Source: a virus. Taken from it: 37,094 nucleotides of DNA. How positions within the stretch are numbered: the stretch's first letter is position 1; every line of letters begins with the position of its first letter. The stretch spans positions 1-37,094 of IMG/VR virus record IMGVR_UViG_3300047546_001503, one strand, 5' to 3'. This document shows positions 14,810 to 23,188 of the stretch, one piece after another. Below the pieces are notes generated by a model. The model made no database searches and had not been told where the DNA came from. It saw nothing but the letters and a program-made list of their open reading frames with translations. The position numbers and the translations under genes are program-made.

Positions 14810-15106
14810 ATGACAGATTTAGAAAATTTACCAAGTGATATTAAACATGCTATTGTTTATTATAAAAAGAGAGTTGCTGATCTTGAGTTAGCAGCATTAA
14901 TTGCACAGTTTGATGTTTCTCAACTAACTGATAAGTATAATAAACTATATGAACTATTTCAAAAACAATCTGCAGTTTTTGAAAAAGATAGAGAAGAACT
15001 TAAAGGTAGAATAAGTGGTTTAGATAAAATGTCAAGAGAATTTGAAAAACTTGTTAAAAAAGAAGATGCAAACAAAATAAGAAAGAAATATCCAGGCGTG
15101 GTGTAA
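14810..15106 (+). CDS. coiled-coil protein
   Basis: Ninety-eight residues, almost entirely helical: heptad-like leucines from AIVYYKKRVADLELAALIAQ through YNKLYELFQKQ to SGLDKMSREFEKLVKKE. AGGGGG sits 7 bases upstream. Likely an oligomeric scaffold or adaptor; no specific family. Confidence 0.65.
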   Translation: MTDLENLPSDIKHAIVYYKKRVADLELAALIAQFDVSQLTDKYNKLYELFQKQSAVFEKDREELKGRISGLDKMSREFEKLVKKEDANKIRKKYPGVV

Positions 15107-15113
15107 TTTTTAA

Positions 15114-15458
15114 ATGTTTTTAAAAAAAAATAAAAAACAGAAAATAAGGCAAAGCACAAGGCATAACCTTATTGGATCTTTTTTATTTAAAAATAAAAAC
15201 ATAAAAAAAAGCACACAGTCTACAAAAAGAATAAAAGAAGATCAAATTAAGGCCATTATAATAGACGGTACTGCATACTGGATTAAAGACAATGTTTTTT
15301 ATAGTTCAGAAACTATTGAAAATGTTCCTAATCCAGAAACTGCTAAACCAGTAGATATTGAAAATATGCCTAAAAAAGAACTTGACAAAATGCTTTTTAT
15401 ACTGGATAATTTAAATAGGGGTGATACAGATGAACATAGTAGTTCAGGGAACGAATGA
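15114..15458 (+). CDS. basic-tailed hypothetical protein
   Basis: 114 residues. The first 44 are extremely Lys/Arg/Asn-rich and probably disordered or nucleic-acid binding; a small beta unit follows (IKAIIIDGTAYWIKDNVFYSSE) and then an acidic helix (MPKKELDKMLFILDNLNRG). No clear ribosome site. Overlaps the next gene by 29 bases. Confidence 0.6.
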   Translation: MFLKKNKKQKIRQSTRHNLIGSFLFKNKNIKKSTQSTKRIKEDQIKAIIIDGTAYWIKDNVFYSSETIENVPNPETAKPVDIENMPKKELDKMLFILDNLNRGDTDEHSSSGNE

Positions 15459-15780
15459 GTTTGAAGAGTATAATATTTTTCTTCGTGCAATGGGTGTAGC
15501 AATGTCTAGCATGAATGAAAATGATAATGAGTTATATGTTTATTCTGCAGGACCAGCAAAAATTAATTCTATGGTTTCTGAATTTTGTAATCTTTCTGAG
15601 CGTGGAATGAAGGCAAGAGGTAAAAAAATTAAATATTTTAAAGTTACATCAGCATGGGTGGAAGAAAATATGGAGTACATGAATTATTTTGTATTTTTAA
15701 GTAAACCTAAACAAAAGGTTTCTAAGTTAATTTCTATCGCAGAACTTAATTCCAAAGAAGTTGGAATTTTTAGATTTTAA
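15430..15780 (+). CDS. hypothetical protein, possible SLOG/Rossmann-like fold
   Basis: 116 residues from ATG 15430, with TAGGGGTG 7-8 bases upstream; the GTG at 15421 overlaps that ribosome site. The layout VVQGTNEFEEYNIFLRAMG, ELYVYSAGPAKINSMVSEFC, then IKYFKV resembles small nucleotide-binding SLOG-type proteins (strand, glycine turn, helix, strand with SAG). The resemblance is weak and is offered only as a lead. Confidence 0.6.
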   Translation: MNIVVQGTNEFEEYNIFLRAMGVAMSSMNENDNELYVYSAGPAKINSMVSEFCNLSERGMKARGKKIKYFKVTSAWVEENMEYMNYFVFLSKPKQKVSKLISIAELNSKEVGIFRF

Positions 15781-15788
15781 GGAAAATT

Positions 15789-15998
15789 ATGATAATTAAA
15801 GATTTAGATAAAATGGAAAAAATAGTGTCTCGTAACAAGAATCTTTTTTGGATTGGTTGGGACATAGCAGATCGTAAAAAATCAGAATCTGGCCGTACCT
15901 CCACAAGTGGAGTTAGGGTGGATGGGGTGTGGTATTTACAACGCATCTATCCAGTTACCAGAAATGGATGGGATATTCCGAATAAATATAAGGTATAA
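15789..15998 (+). CDS. small conserved phage protein
   Basis: Sixty-nine residues. The arrangement IIKDLDKMEKIVSRNKNLFWIGWDI, then GVRVDGVWYLQRIYPV, resembles an uncharacterised protein found in actinophage genomes. AAGGA lies 8 bases upstream. The WDI...W..GWDIP aromatic residues suggest a compact fold. Confidence 0.65.
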   Translation: MIIKDLDKMEKIVSRNKNLFWIGWDIADRKKSESGRTSTSGVRVDGVWYLQRIYPVTRNGWDIPNKYKV

Positions 15999-16000
15999 AC

Positions 16001-16288
16001 ATGAAGCAGCACCTTTGGAAAGATAATGCTTTATGTTTAGGATCAGATACAAACATATATTTTGATAGATACGAAGAAAAACCAGAAACAAGGCAGTTTG
16101 TTGATTCTCTTTGTCGCACCTGTCCTGTAGCAAAACTTTGTTTTGCTGTCGGAGTTTCTGGAAAAGAATGGGGTGTTTGGGGTGGTGTATATTTAGAAAA
16201 TGGAGAAATTTCAAAAGAATTTAATAGCCATAAGACTAAAAAAGAATGGTCTTATATTTGGCAGGCACTAACTACGGAGCAACAATGA
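16001..16288 (+). CDS. WhiB-family Fe-S transcriptional regulator
   Basis: Ninety-five residues. Four cluster ligands are C12, C38, C41 and C47 (C-x25-C-x2-C-x5-C), followed by the family turn GVWGGVYL at 58-65. The basic C-terminal tail of cellular WhiB proteins is present only in short form (SHKTKKEW). WhiB-like proteins bind a [4Fe-4S] cluster, partner with the principal sigma factor and are essentially limited to Actinobacteria and their phages, so this is the strongest host indicator here. It overlaps the next gene by four bases. Confidence 0.92.
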   Translation: MKQHLWKDNALCLGSDTNIYFDRYEEKPETRQFVDSLCRTCPVAKLCFAVGVSGKEWGVWGGVYLENGEISKEFNSHKTKKEWSYIWQALTTEQQ

Positions 16289-16995
16289 GAAAAAAAATTG
16301 TAATTACTCCTAGAGAAAAATATTCGGAAAATTTTTTTAATATAGTTCCAGCATCAGAATTTGTGCCAGAGTGGTACAGAAAATCTCCAGGAAAATACTC
16401 TTTTGCAAAATCAGAAATAGATCCGCTTGACCGTATTTCAGTAACATCTACATATAAAAAATGCACTCCATTTTTTGATGCATTAACAGCAGGGTATATG
16501 GTATTTTTAACATCAGATATTGAGGTGGTAAAAAAAGATGACGGCCAACCATTTATTCAATGGAGAACTACAAGAAGAATAATAACTGACCACTCAGATA
16601 TTCAATGGGAAGGTTTGCCATGCCCAGAAGGTTACTCTAAACATGTTTATAAGTGGCATAATCAATTCAATATAAATGTTCCAAAAGGATATTCTTTATT
16701 GTTTTTAAATCCAATAAATAGATTTGATTTACCATTTATGACTATTACTGGAATTGTTGACTGTGATAATTTTAAACTCCCCGTACATTTTCCATTTTTT
16801 ATCAAAGATAGTTTTTCTGGAATAATTGAAAAAGGAACCCCAATTGCACAGATAATTCCAATAAAACGTGATTTATGGGAAAGAAAACATGAAAAATATG
16901 ATGAAGATGAGTCTATGATAATGCCAGAAAAATATTTTTCTACTATTAAAAGAGCATATAAAAATACAGTTTGGGAACGAAAAGAATATAAATAA
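16285..16995 (+). CDS. IPxWY/GTPIAQ family protein, copy B
   Basis: 236 residues from the ATG at 16285, coupled to the WhiB stop. Family blocks in order: VPASEFVPEWYRKSP, KKCTPFFDALTAGY, VPKGYSLLFLNPINRFDLP, GIVDCD, HFPFFIK and GIIEKGTPIAQIIPIKRDLW, then YKNTVWERKEYK at the end. It retains every conserved block and the PxxRxDLP form that most resembles dUTPase motif 2. Coupling to WhiB and to the halogenase segment may be only operon packing. Function unknown. Confidence 0.7.
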   Translation: MRKKIVITPREKYSENFFNIVPASEFVPEWYRKSPGKYSFAKSEIDPLDRISVTSTYKKCTPFFDALTAGYMVFLTSDIEVVKKDDGQPFIQWRTTRRIITDHSDIQWEGLPCPEGYSKHVYKWHNQFNINVPKGYSLLFLNPINRFDLPFMTITGIVDCDNFKLPVHFPFFIKDSFSGIIEKGTPIAQIIPIKRDLWERKHEKYDEDESMIMPEKYFSTIKRAYKNTVWERKEYK

Positions 16996-17225
16996 TGTAT
17001 ACAGATAAAATGCGTATGGCTTTTCATTCTATAATTGCTCCAAAAAATTTTGGTATTGATATTATTGATAATGATTCTTTTATTACTATAAAATTAAATG
17101 AAAGATCCTTTGTTAATATGACACATGATCAAAAGTTAGAGGCAGTTAAATATGTTTCAATGGTAAAAAAAGCCTTAGAGATGGAAGGCGCTATAGTTCT
17201 TGTCACAAGAGAGAAAATAAAATGA
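16995..17225 (+). CDS. small hypothetical protein before the halogenase
   Basis: Seventy-six residues, coupled on both sides (TAATG before, ATGA after). It has a beta-strand pair (DSFITIKLNERSFVNM) and an amphipathic helix (KLEAVKYVSMVKKALEMEG), ending in a strand. No motif recognised. Because it is translationally coupled to the halogenase it could be a partner, but that is inference. Confidence 0.65.
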   Translation: MYTDKMRMAFHSIIAPKNFGIDIIDNDSFITIKLNERSFVNMTHDQKLEAVKYVSMVKKALEMEGAIVLVTREKIK

Positions 17226-18769
17226 AAAAAATAGTTGTTGTTGGTGGTGGAACTGCTGGATGGCTGACCGCATTGTATGTAAAACGTGTTTATGAAAACT
17301 ATGAGGTTGTAGTTATAGAATCTCAAGATATAGGAATTTTAGGTGCTGGTGAAGGAAGTACGCCACATATCATTGCTCTTTTTGATTTTATAGGAATACC
17401 ATTTTCTGACTTGGTTAAAAATTGTGATGCCACTGTAAAAAATGGAATTAAGTTTACAAATTGGAATAATGATAATAAATTTTATTATCATAATTTTGCA
17501 ACACTTGATAACATTGTCCCTGGAATACAATCTTTAGATGTTGATGAATATTCTTTTTCTAGCAACATTCCCATTATTGCTAACTTATCAATAAATAAAA
17601 CTTTTGACGATGTAGATTTATTAAGAAAAATATCTGAAAAAAATAAAGTTCCATTTTCTTTAAAAAGTATTCTTAAACAAACACAATATGCAGATCCAAT
17701 TTTAAACTATGATAGATTTTCTGCTTTTTCTCTTCATTTTAATGCATCTAAAATGGCGAATAGGTTAAAAGAAATTGGCATTGAAAGAAATATAAAAGTG
17801 ATAGATGGAATAGTAAAAAATATTCATACAAATGAAAAACAATTCATTAATAAAATAGTATTAGAAAATGAAACAGTAATTGATTGTGATTTTGTTTTTG
17901 ACTGTACTGGATTTAATAGATTAATAATAGAAAAACTTTTTAATTCAAATTGGCATAGTCATTCTAAATATTTGCCAGTTGATTCTGCTGTTCCATTTTT
18001 TTTAAAAATAGATGAGTCAATACCACCCTATACAGAAGCAATTGCTATGAAATATGGATGGATATGGAAAATTCCATTACAGTCTAGATATGGTTGTGGA
18101 TATGTTTTTGATTCCTCTCTTATATCAGAAAATGATGCTATGGCTGAGATAGAAGAAATGCTTGGCTTTGAACCAGAATATCCTAGAAAAAATAAGGGTG
18201 CATTTAAATTTAATGCTGGTTATTTTAATGAAACATGGATTAATAACTGCGTAGCAATAGGTTTGTCTTCTGGGTTTATAGAGCCTTTAGAGGCTACATC
18301 AATTTTTGTTAGTATCTTGTCTTTAAAAAAACTTATTTCAAATCCAAATTGGGTTGATTGCAGTGAAGTTATTCGTAATGAATATAATAGTTTTTGTACA
18401 AAATTAAACGACGAGGTTGTGGACTGTATATATTTGCACTACATGAGTCAAAGAAATGATACAGAATTTTGGAAAAAATTTTCATATGATAATGCTCCAG
18501 AGTATTTAAAAAATAAACTACAAATATGGTCAGAAAGAATGCCAGACAAGTATGACGATACGTTGGGTAATGTCTGGGGACATATTAGTTGGTTAAAAAT
18601 AATTAGTGGTATAAATATTATAAGAGAAGAGTTAATTAATAAGTATAAAGAAAAAATTAATCAAAATAAAGTATGGTGGGATAAATACTCAAAATTAGTT
18701 TTATCTCAACAAAAAGTTGTAGAAAGTTGTACGGATCATAATAAATTTTTAAATAGTTTAAAAAAATAA
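17222..18769 (+). CDS. flavin-dependent tryptophan-halogenase-like protein
   Basis: 515 residues. FAD-binding GGGTAGW at 8-14; the halogenase Lys in GIKFTNW at K77; the diagnostic WxWxIP as WIWKIP from W280; and GFIEPLEATS around 351-360 with the Glu that positions substrate in PrnA-type enzymes (E354/E357). All hallmark residues are present, so an active FADH2-dependent halogenase is likely. No flavin reductase gene is visible, so reduced flavin would come from the host. Related viral halogenases exist in cyanophages. Substrate unknown; a peptide or small indole is possible. Confidence 0.9.
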   Translation: MKKIVVVGGGTAGWLTALYVKRVYENYEVVVIESQDIGILGAGEGSTPHIIALFDFIGIPFSDLVKNCDATVKNGIKFTNWNNDNKFYYHNFATLDNIVPGIQSLDVDEYSFSSNIPIIANLSINKTFDDVDLLRKISEKNKVPFSLKSILKQTQYADPILNYDRFSAFSLHFNASKMANRLKEIGIERNIKVIDGIVKNIHTNEKQFINKIVLENETVIDCDFVFDCTGFNRLIIEKLFNSNWHSHSKYLPVDSAVPFFLKIDESIPPYTEAIAMKYGWIWKIPLQSRYGCGYVFDSSLISENDAMAEIEEMLGFEPEYPRKNKGAFKFNAGYFNETWINNCVAIGLSSGFIEPLEATSIFVSILSLKKLISNPNWVDCSEVIRNEYNSFCTKLNDEVVDCIYLHYMSQRNDTEFWKKFSYDNAPEYLKNKLQIWSERMPDKYDDTLGNVWGHISWLKIISGINIIREELINKYKEKINQNKVWWDKYSKLVLSQQKVVESCTDHNKFLNSLKK

Positions 18770-18773
18770 AAAA

Positions 18774-18802
18774 TTGACAAATTTTTGTTAATGATGTATA
18801 AT
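18774..18802 (+). promoter_or_regulatory. sigma70-type promoter downstream of the halogenase
   Basis: TTGACA at 18774-18779, 17-base spacer, TATAAT at 18797-18802. Transcription starts near 18809, leaving about 13 bases with GGGGGA before the ATG at 18822. Confidence 0.92.
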
Positions 18803-18821
18803 TAATATGATTGGGGGAAAC

Positions 18822-18953
18822 ATGATTAAAAATATATTTAAATCTTTTATATGTATTATTAAAGATCATTCTTTTATTGAGGTTGGCAAGTGTCCATTTA
18901 CAGGTAACAACTATAAGATGTGTACACGCTGTCAAGAAATGGCAACAATATAA
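18822..18953 (+). CDS. 43-residue Cys-rich small protein
   Basis: Starts 7 bases after GGGGGA and right downstream of a consensus promoter. Residues 24-37 include C-P-F-T-G-N-N-Y-K-M-C-T-R-C, a likely zinc knuckle; the N-terminal part is hydrophobic/basic. Its stop overlaps the next start (TAATG). A small metal-binding protein; function unknown. Confidence 0.7.
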   Translation: MIKNIFKSFICIIKDHSFIEVGKCPFTGNNYKMCTRCQEMATI

Positions 18954-19429
18954 TGCAAACATTTTTGCCATCTGCAAATGCAATTACTACTGCCCGTTGG
19001 CTAGACAATAAGCGTCTAAATAAACAGATTCTTGAGTGTTATCAGATTCTCAATGTTTTGTCTGGCAAGTCTCCTACTGGTGGTTGGCGCAATCATCCCG
19101 CAGTTCTTATGTGGAAAGGCTATGAGCGTGGCTTATGGCAATATGTACAGGCTATGATTCATGAGGCTCGTGGGCGAGGTATTCGTACAGAAAATAATGA
19201 AGCCAACCTTAATAGATTGAAAAATCAATGCTGGAATACATGGGGAGATAAACAGCCATTATTTTGGTCAGACACTAATAAACTTATGCGTATTATTACT
19301 ACACACAAGGCAAATTTATTTGATAAAGATCCTATCTTTTATGCCAAATTTGGTTATGCCAAACACAGCATATACAATAAACCATGTTGTTCAACATGTA
19401 AGTACTATTGGGTTACACATGAAAAATAA
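18953..19429 (+). CDS. pyrimidine dimer DNA glycosylase-like protein (T4 DenV/Pyr_excise family)
   Basis: 158 residues from the ATG at 18953, coupled to the previous gene; the in-frame ATG at 18920 would intrude on it. Family features: MQTFLPSANAITTARWLDNKRLNKQILECYQIL near the start, split here as LDNKRLNKQ and ECYQILNVL, then GWRNHPAVLMWKGYE. DenV-type enzymes excise UV-induced dimers through an N-terminal amine; residue 2 is Gln here, not Thr as in T4, so catalysis may differ. A Cys-rich C-terminus (PCCSTCKYYW) is extra. UV repair suits a surface-water phage. Confidence 0.8.
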   Translation: MQTFLPSANAITTARWLDNKRLNKQILECYQILNVLSGKSPTGGWRNHPAVLMWKGYERGLWQYVQAMIHEARGRGIRTENNEANLNRLKNQCWNTWGDKQPLFWSDTNKLMRIITTHKANLFDKDPIFYAKFGYAKHSIYNKPCCSTCKYYWVTHEK

Positions 19430-20357
19430 AATATTTATATCAATTGCAAGTTATAGGGACCCAGAATTAATTCCAACAATAATGTCTGCTATTGATAACT
19501 GTTCAAATAATAGTGAAATATTTTTTGGTATTGTTTTACAAGAGATTAATAGATATGAGCCAGATCTTAGTTGGGTACCCAATTTATCTATAATTAAAAT
19601 GCATCCAAGAGATGCTAAAGGGGTTGGTTTTGCTAGATCTAAAGCAATGCAACTTTATAAAAACGAAGAATATTATTTACAAATTGATTCGCATACAAGA
19701 TTTGTAAAAAATTGGGACTTGGTTTGTTTAGATCAATATAATAAAGCAAAAGATATTAGTAAACATAACAAAGTTATTCTTTCTTATTTTCCAGCACCCT
19801 TTCATGTGGAAACTAATGGAGAAGTTTCTTTCCCAACAAAGATAAAAGAACAACCACCATATCCAACAAAACAAATTCCATTTTTAAATAAAAGAAATGA
19901 GTGGACAGCAAAAAGAATTGAATTATCTAATCAAAAAATTCCAGAGCAATCATCTACAGTACTCGCTGGTTTTATTTTTTCTAGCGGAAACATTGTAAAT
20001 GAGGTACCATATGATCCAGAAATTTCTTTTTTTGGAGAAGAAATTTGTTTTGCAATGAGAGCCTGGACACGTGGTTGGGATATTTATTCTCCCGCTAAAA
20101 ATATTGTTTATCATTTTTATAGTAGAGCAGGCTACAGCAAGATATGGAAAGATAGAAATATAAGAGAGATGTCTTGGAAAGAAATTGAATCAATATCAAA
20201 AAATAAACAAAAACGTGTTTTGTGCGGAATTGAAGAAGGTATTTTTGGTGCTGGAAACTATAGGCATATAAAGTCATACGAGAAGTTTATAGGTTTTGAT
20301 TTTAAAAAAATGTATGGTTTGACAAAAGATAATAATAGTAGTACAATTGGTTTATAG
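19419..20357 (+). CDS. GlcNAc-transferase-like glycosyltransferase (PF11397 type)
   Basis: 312 residues from the ATG at 19419; the earlier in-frame start would overlap the previous gene by 110 bases. The GT-A fold reads IFISIASYRDPELIPTI at the N-terminus, QIDSHTRF with the metal-binding D-x-H form, and SFFGEEICFAMRAWTRGWDIYSP near the C-terminus. This pattern matches the GlcNAc-transferase family related to Skp1 hydroxyproline transferases. It probably adds a sugar to a protein or glycan; donor and acceptor unknown. Confidence 0.82.
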   Translation: MKNKIFISIASYRDPELIPTIMSAIDNCSNNSEIFFGIVLQEINRYEPDLSWVPNLSIIKMHPRDAKGVGFARSKAMQLYKNEEYYLQIDSHTRFVKNWDLVCLDQYNKAKDISKHNKVILSYFPAPFHVETNGEVSFPTKIKEQPPYPTKQIPFLNKRNEWTAKRIELSNQKIPEQSSTVLAGFIFSSGNIVNEVPYDPEISFFGEEICFAMRAWTRGWDIYSPAKNIVYHFYSRAGYSKIWKDRNIREMSWKEIESISKNKQKRVLCGIEEGIFGAGNYRHIKSYEKFIGFDFKKMYGLTKDNNSSTIGL

Positions 20358-20368
20358 ATAGGGGTAAA

Positions 20369-20788
20369 ATGACCTGGACTAATATTGTTTTAGGATTAAT
20401 GTGTATATCTTTTTTTACATCATATGTAATTACATATCGTAAATTAACAGTAATAAGAGATTCTGCTGCACAATTAATAATGATTAGTCAAGTATATAAA
20501 GACCTTTTAGATTCAAAAACAGAAGTTGCGCCAGAAGAATTTGATACAAATCGAGAGCATTTTATAAAATTTTTATCTGATTCAAGAGATTGGGCTTTTG
20601 ATTATATAGAAAAAGTTCAGGCGGGATTAAAGAAATTTATTCAGGAAGTTGAGCCACAATTAGATTACTATAATAAATATGGTGGTGCTGTAGAGGGCAT
20701 GATGCCACCACATGATTTTGCATTAAAAAAAATATCCAAAGAATTTGAAGAGTTAAAGACTCTTTTGCCAGAGGAAGCAAATGATTGA
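20369..20788 (+). CDS. single-pass membrane protein with helical domain
   Basis: 139 residues. An N-terminal anchor (TWTNIVLGLMCISFFTSYVITY) is followed by a long soluble helical region with Asp/Glu/Lys-rich segments (DSRDWAFDYIEKVQAGLKKFIQEVEPQLDYY). AGGGGT lies 6 bases before the start. Overlaps the next gene by 8 bases. It resembles membrane-anchored proteins of unknown role in aquatic phages. Confidence 0.65.
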   Translation: MTWTNIVLGLMCISFFTSYVITYRKLTVIRDSAAQLIMISQVYKDLLDSKTEVAPEEFDTNREHFIKFLSDSRDWAFDYIEKVQAGLKKFIQEVEPQLDYYNKYGGAVEGMMPPHDFALKKISKEFEELKTLLPEEAND

Positions 20789-20978
20789 TGCTAGAGGGAT
20801 TCCAACATGTGAGTGCCCCAATTGCGGTGGAACACTTTTTAAAGCATTAGTAGCATTTGATCCAGAAACATATACAATTGGCATGTATCATCTTGATATA
20901 GAGTGTCATACATGTGGAACATTTGCAACTGCTCCAACTCCACTAGATCAACCAGGTGAGGAGGATGGTAATGAGTAA
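20781..20978 (+). CDS. zinc ribbon protein
   Basis: Sixty-five residues with two Cys pairs, CPNCGG at about 13-18 and CHTCGT at 42-47, separated by a beta segment (KALVAFDPETYTIGMYHLDI). A classic small zinc ribbon. Ends inside the start of the following gene. Confidence 0.75.
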   Translation: MIDARGIPTCECPNCGGTLFKALVAFDPETYTIGMYHLDIECHTCGTFATAPTPLDQPGEEDGNE

Positions 20979-21684
20979 AGATATTTATTTTGTTGCACAA
21001 AACCAAGATATTGATATTTTGAATATGTATCCAAAACCAGCCAAGAACTATATTCCAGATTGGTTTAAAAAAATGCCAAATAGTCATCGCCAAATAAATG
21101 GCGATAAACGAGGAAGTGCAAAGAAATGTGTTCCTTTTGTTGATTCATTCACGTCTGGTTATATATATGAGTTACCTTGTGATGTTACAATAATGTATAA
21201 TGGCAAAGATCCTGGAACTCAACAAGATTTATTATCATATAAATGGGCTGGCCATCTAAGACCTTTATCAACTAGATTAGAAGAATTTGGTACAGAAAAT
21301 CTTTTTCCTAAATTTGATGGATATTATCATACAGAACTTCATTGGAATAGTTTTTGGGAACCAAAGACACCAAAAGGTTACAGCACAATGTATCATCATC
21401 CATCAAATCATTTTCATTTACCATTTCATACAATGACTGGCATTATTGATACAGATCATTGGAGCGTTCCAGGTCCAGTACCCTTTTTAGTAAAAGAAGG
21501 TTTTGAGGGATTAATACCAGCAGGTACTCCTATAATTCAGATGACTTTAATAAAAAGAGAAGATTGGGTTTCTGAAAAGTTAGAGTTTGACAATAATAAA
21601 AGAATTAGAGATAATTTTTCAGTAAGAAGATTCTTAACTGGGGGATATAAAAAACAATATTGGCAACGAAAAAGTTTTAGATAG
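20971..21684 (+). CDS. IPxWY/GTPIAQ family protein, copy C
   Basis: 237 residues from the ATG at 20971, with GAGGAGG about 7 bases upstream; the in-frame ATG at 20956 lies before that ribosome site. Family blocks: PKPAKNYIPDWFKKMP, KKCVPFVDSFTSGY, TPKGYSTMYHHPSNHFHLPF, GIIDTD, and GLIPAGTPIIQMTLIKREDW, then GYKKQYWQRKSFR. Compared with other copies it has a longer insert between the second and third blocks and an extra run of His. Function unknown. Confidence 0.7.
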   Translation: MSKDIYFVAQNQDIDILNMYPKPAKNYIPDWFKKMPNSHRQINGDKRGSAKKCVPFVDSFTSGYIYELPCDVTIMYNGKDPGTQQDLLSYKWAGHLRPLSTRLEEFGTENLFPKFDGYYHTELHWNSFWEPKTPKGYSTMYHHPSNHFHLPFHTMTGIIDTDHWSVPGPVPFLVKEGFEGLIPAGTPIIQMTLIKREDWVSEKLEFDNNKRIRDNFSVRRFLTGGYKKQYWQRKSFR

Positions 21685-21691
21685 GATAAAT

Positions 21692-21850
21692 ATGAAACAA
21701 GTAATACTTTCAACATTAACAGGTTTTGGATGTGGCGTAATTTTCGCAGCATTCAAATTACCAGTACCAGCACCTCCAGTTTTTGCAGGGGTGGCAGGAA
21801 TAATTGGTCTCTGGGCTGGCTATGCTATACTAATAAAGGTTCTATCCTAG
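21692..21850 (+). CDS. XapX (DUF1427) family small membrane protein
   Basis: Fifty-two residues with two membrane segments joined by the family turn KLPVPAPPVFAG. XapX domain proteins are short inner-membrane proteins of unknown function, sometimes near purine transport genes. AGGAT lies 6 bases upstream. Presence in a phage next to a holin candidate could mean a lysis role, but this is only positional. Confidence 0.85.
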   Translation: MKQVILSTLTGFGCGVIFAAFKLPVPAPPVFAGVAGIIGLWAGYAILIKVLS

Positions 21851-21859
21851 GAGGACAAA

Positions 21860-22111
21860 ATGGAACTTAAGAAAGAACACAAGGCAATGCTTGCATCATA
21901 TATGCGTTCAATTATTGGTGCAACAGCAGCGCTTTACGTTGCTGGAGTAACAGATCCAAAAGATCTCTGGGCTGCACTTGTCGGCGCAGTTATTCCAGTA
22001 GCAGCACGTGCATTAAATCCAAACGATCCAGCATTTGGTCGTTTGCCAGCAGCATCTGCTGTTGAAAAAGCACTTAAGGCTGCAAAGCCAAAGAAAAAGG
22101 CTGCTGAATAA
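21860..22111 (+). CDS. r1t-type holin candidate
   Basis: Eighty-three residues. A membrane-associated middle (SIIGATAALYVAGVTDPKDLWAALVGAVIPVAARALNP, here split as AALYVAGVTDPKDL and AALVGAVIPVAARALNP) followed by NDPAFG and a Lys/Ala-rich tail. The xAGVTDPxxLxxAxxxAxIPxxxRxLNPxDxAFG pattern is typical of r1t-like holins of actinophages. Codon use is GC-rich for this genome, like the 3412 gene, suggesting strong expression. AGGAGG lies 6 bases upstream. Confidence 0.75.
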   Translation: MELKKEHKAMLASYMRSIIGATAALYVAGVTDPKDLWAALVGAVIPVAARALNPNDPAFGRLPAASAVEKALKAAKPKKKAAE

Positions 22112-22126
22112 TTTAATTAATTATAT

Positions 22127-22160
22127 TAGGGCGGACTTAAAAATAGGTTCGCCCTATTTT
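22127..22160. terminator. bidirectional terminator between convergent operons
   Basis: AGGGCGGAC (22128-22136) pairs with GTTCGCCCT (22147-22155) across a 10-base loop, one G-T pair, extended by T22127-A22156. TTTT follows on the + strand and an A/T-rich run on the - strand. The leftward operon's stop codon (22154-22156) lies in the stem. Confidence 0.88.
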
Positions 22161-23188
22161 AGTATATCGATATATTTATTTTTTAATACTTCTGATGAAA
22201 AATTATCATAGCCAATTTGAAAAGCATATTCTTTTTGTTCTAATATTTTTTTATCTTTATGAAAGTAATGATCAATAATTTTTGCTAATGCTTTAGGATC
22301 AGCAGAATATACATCAAGCATTGCTCTTGTTTTTAGTTTATCAATCTGCTCAGAACGAACTAACCAATCTTTTGGCAATATATAATTATTTGGAGATATA
22401 TCAGTCATAAATACTGGCAAGCCACTTAACAACGCCTCATTCATTGGCAGACACAGACCAGCATATCTTCTTGGAAGAACCATTGCATCAAATCCACTAT
22501 ATAATGACTCATTACTTTCTACATTAGATATTTCTACTTTTAATCTTGAGTCTTTTGACTTTATATCTATATCGCTTTGACTTTTTATAACTAGTTCGTA
22601 ATCTTGTTTAGAATAGTTAAGCATTTCAACTACAGTATCAGTACCATTTCTATCTTTTGCTGCTTTTTTCCCAGCAATATGTAGAAGTTTATAATGTGTT
22701 TTAGATATATTATTTTGTTTTGCATTATTAAAATTATTTATATCTATTGGTGGAGGTAAATGTAATAATTTTGTTTTATGTCCAAATATTTTTTGTGCCT
22801 CATCAAATTTCCATAAACTTGGAGAAAGCATTATTGTTGGAAAAGAAATATTATGATTAGTTAAATGATCTAAAAATTCATAATTATATTGAAGAACTGT
22901 TTTTATATTTTTTCTATTTGCAAAATCAATAAATGCATGTCCATAAAAGGTTTCACAACTCAATACTACATCAAGACCATTTAAAAACTCTTTCATTTCC
23001 TGTGTTTTAGGAAAGCCATTAGTTTCTATTACATTATATCCAGAGTACCATTCTGGATGTTGTTTATTTTGATTAAACTTATGCGAGTTAACTAAAAGTA
23101 TTTTATTTGGACTTAGCATGTTTACTAATTCCCTTGTTTGATTCCCTAGCCCAGTATTGTCGCATCTGGCAATGATTCCAAGTTTCAT
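22154..23188 (-). CDS. GT-B-type glycosyltransferase
   Basis: 344 residues from the ATG at 23188, which overlaps the upstream stop (ATGA); five extra in-frame residues further up lack support. GT4-like features: LGIIARCDNTGLGNQTRELV at the N-terminus, a central linker (LHLPPPIDI), and the C-terminal donor site block YAGLCLPMNEALLSGLPVFMTD. The usual E-x7-E is reduced to a partial form. Last gene of the glycan operon and ends in the bidirectional terminator. Confidence 0.8.
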   Translation of the reverse strand: MKLGIIARCDNTGLGNQTRELVNMLSPNKILLVNSHKFNQNKQHPEWYSGYNVIETNGFPKTQEMKEFLNGLDVVLSCETFYGHAFIDFANRKNIKTVLQYNYEFLDHLTNHNISFPTIMLSPSLWKFDEAQKIFGHKTKLLHLPPPIDINNFNNAKQNNISKTHYKLLHIAGKKAAKDRNGTDTVVEMLNYSKQDYELVIKSQSDIDIKSKDSRLKVEISNVESNESLYSGFDAMVLPRRYAGLCLPMNEALLSGLPVFMTDISPNNYILPKDWLVRSEQIDKLKTRAMLDVYSADPKALAKIIDHYFHKDKKILEQKEYAFQIGYDNFSSEVLKNKYIDILK

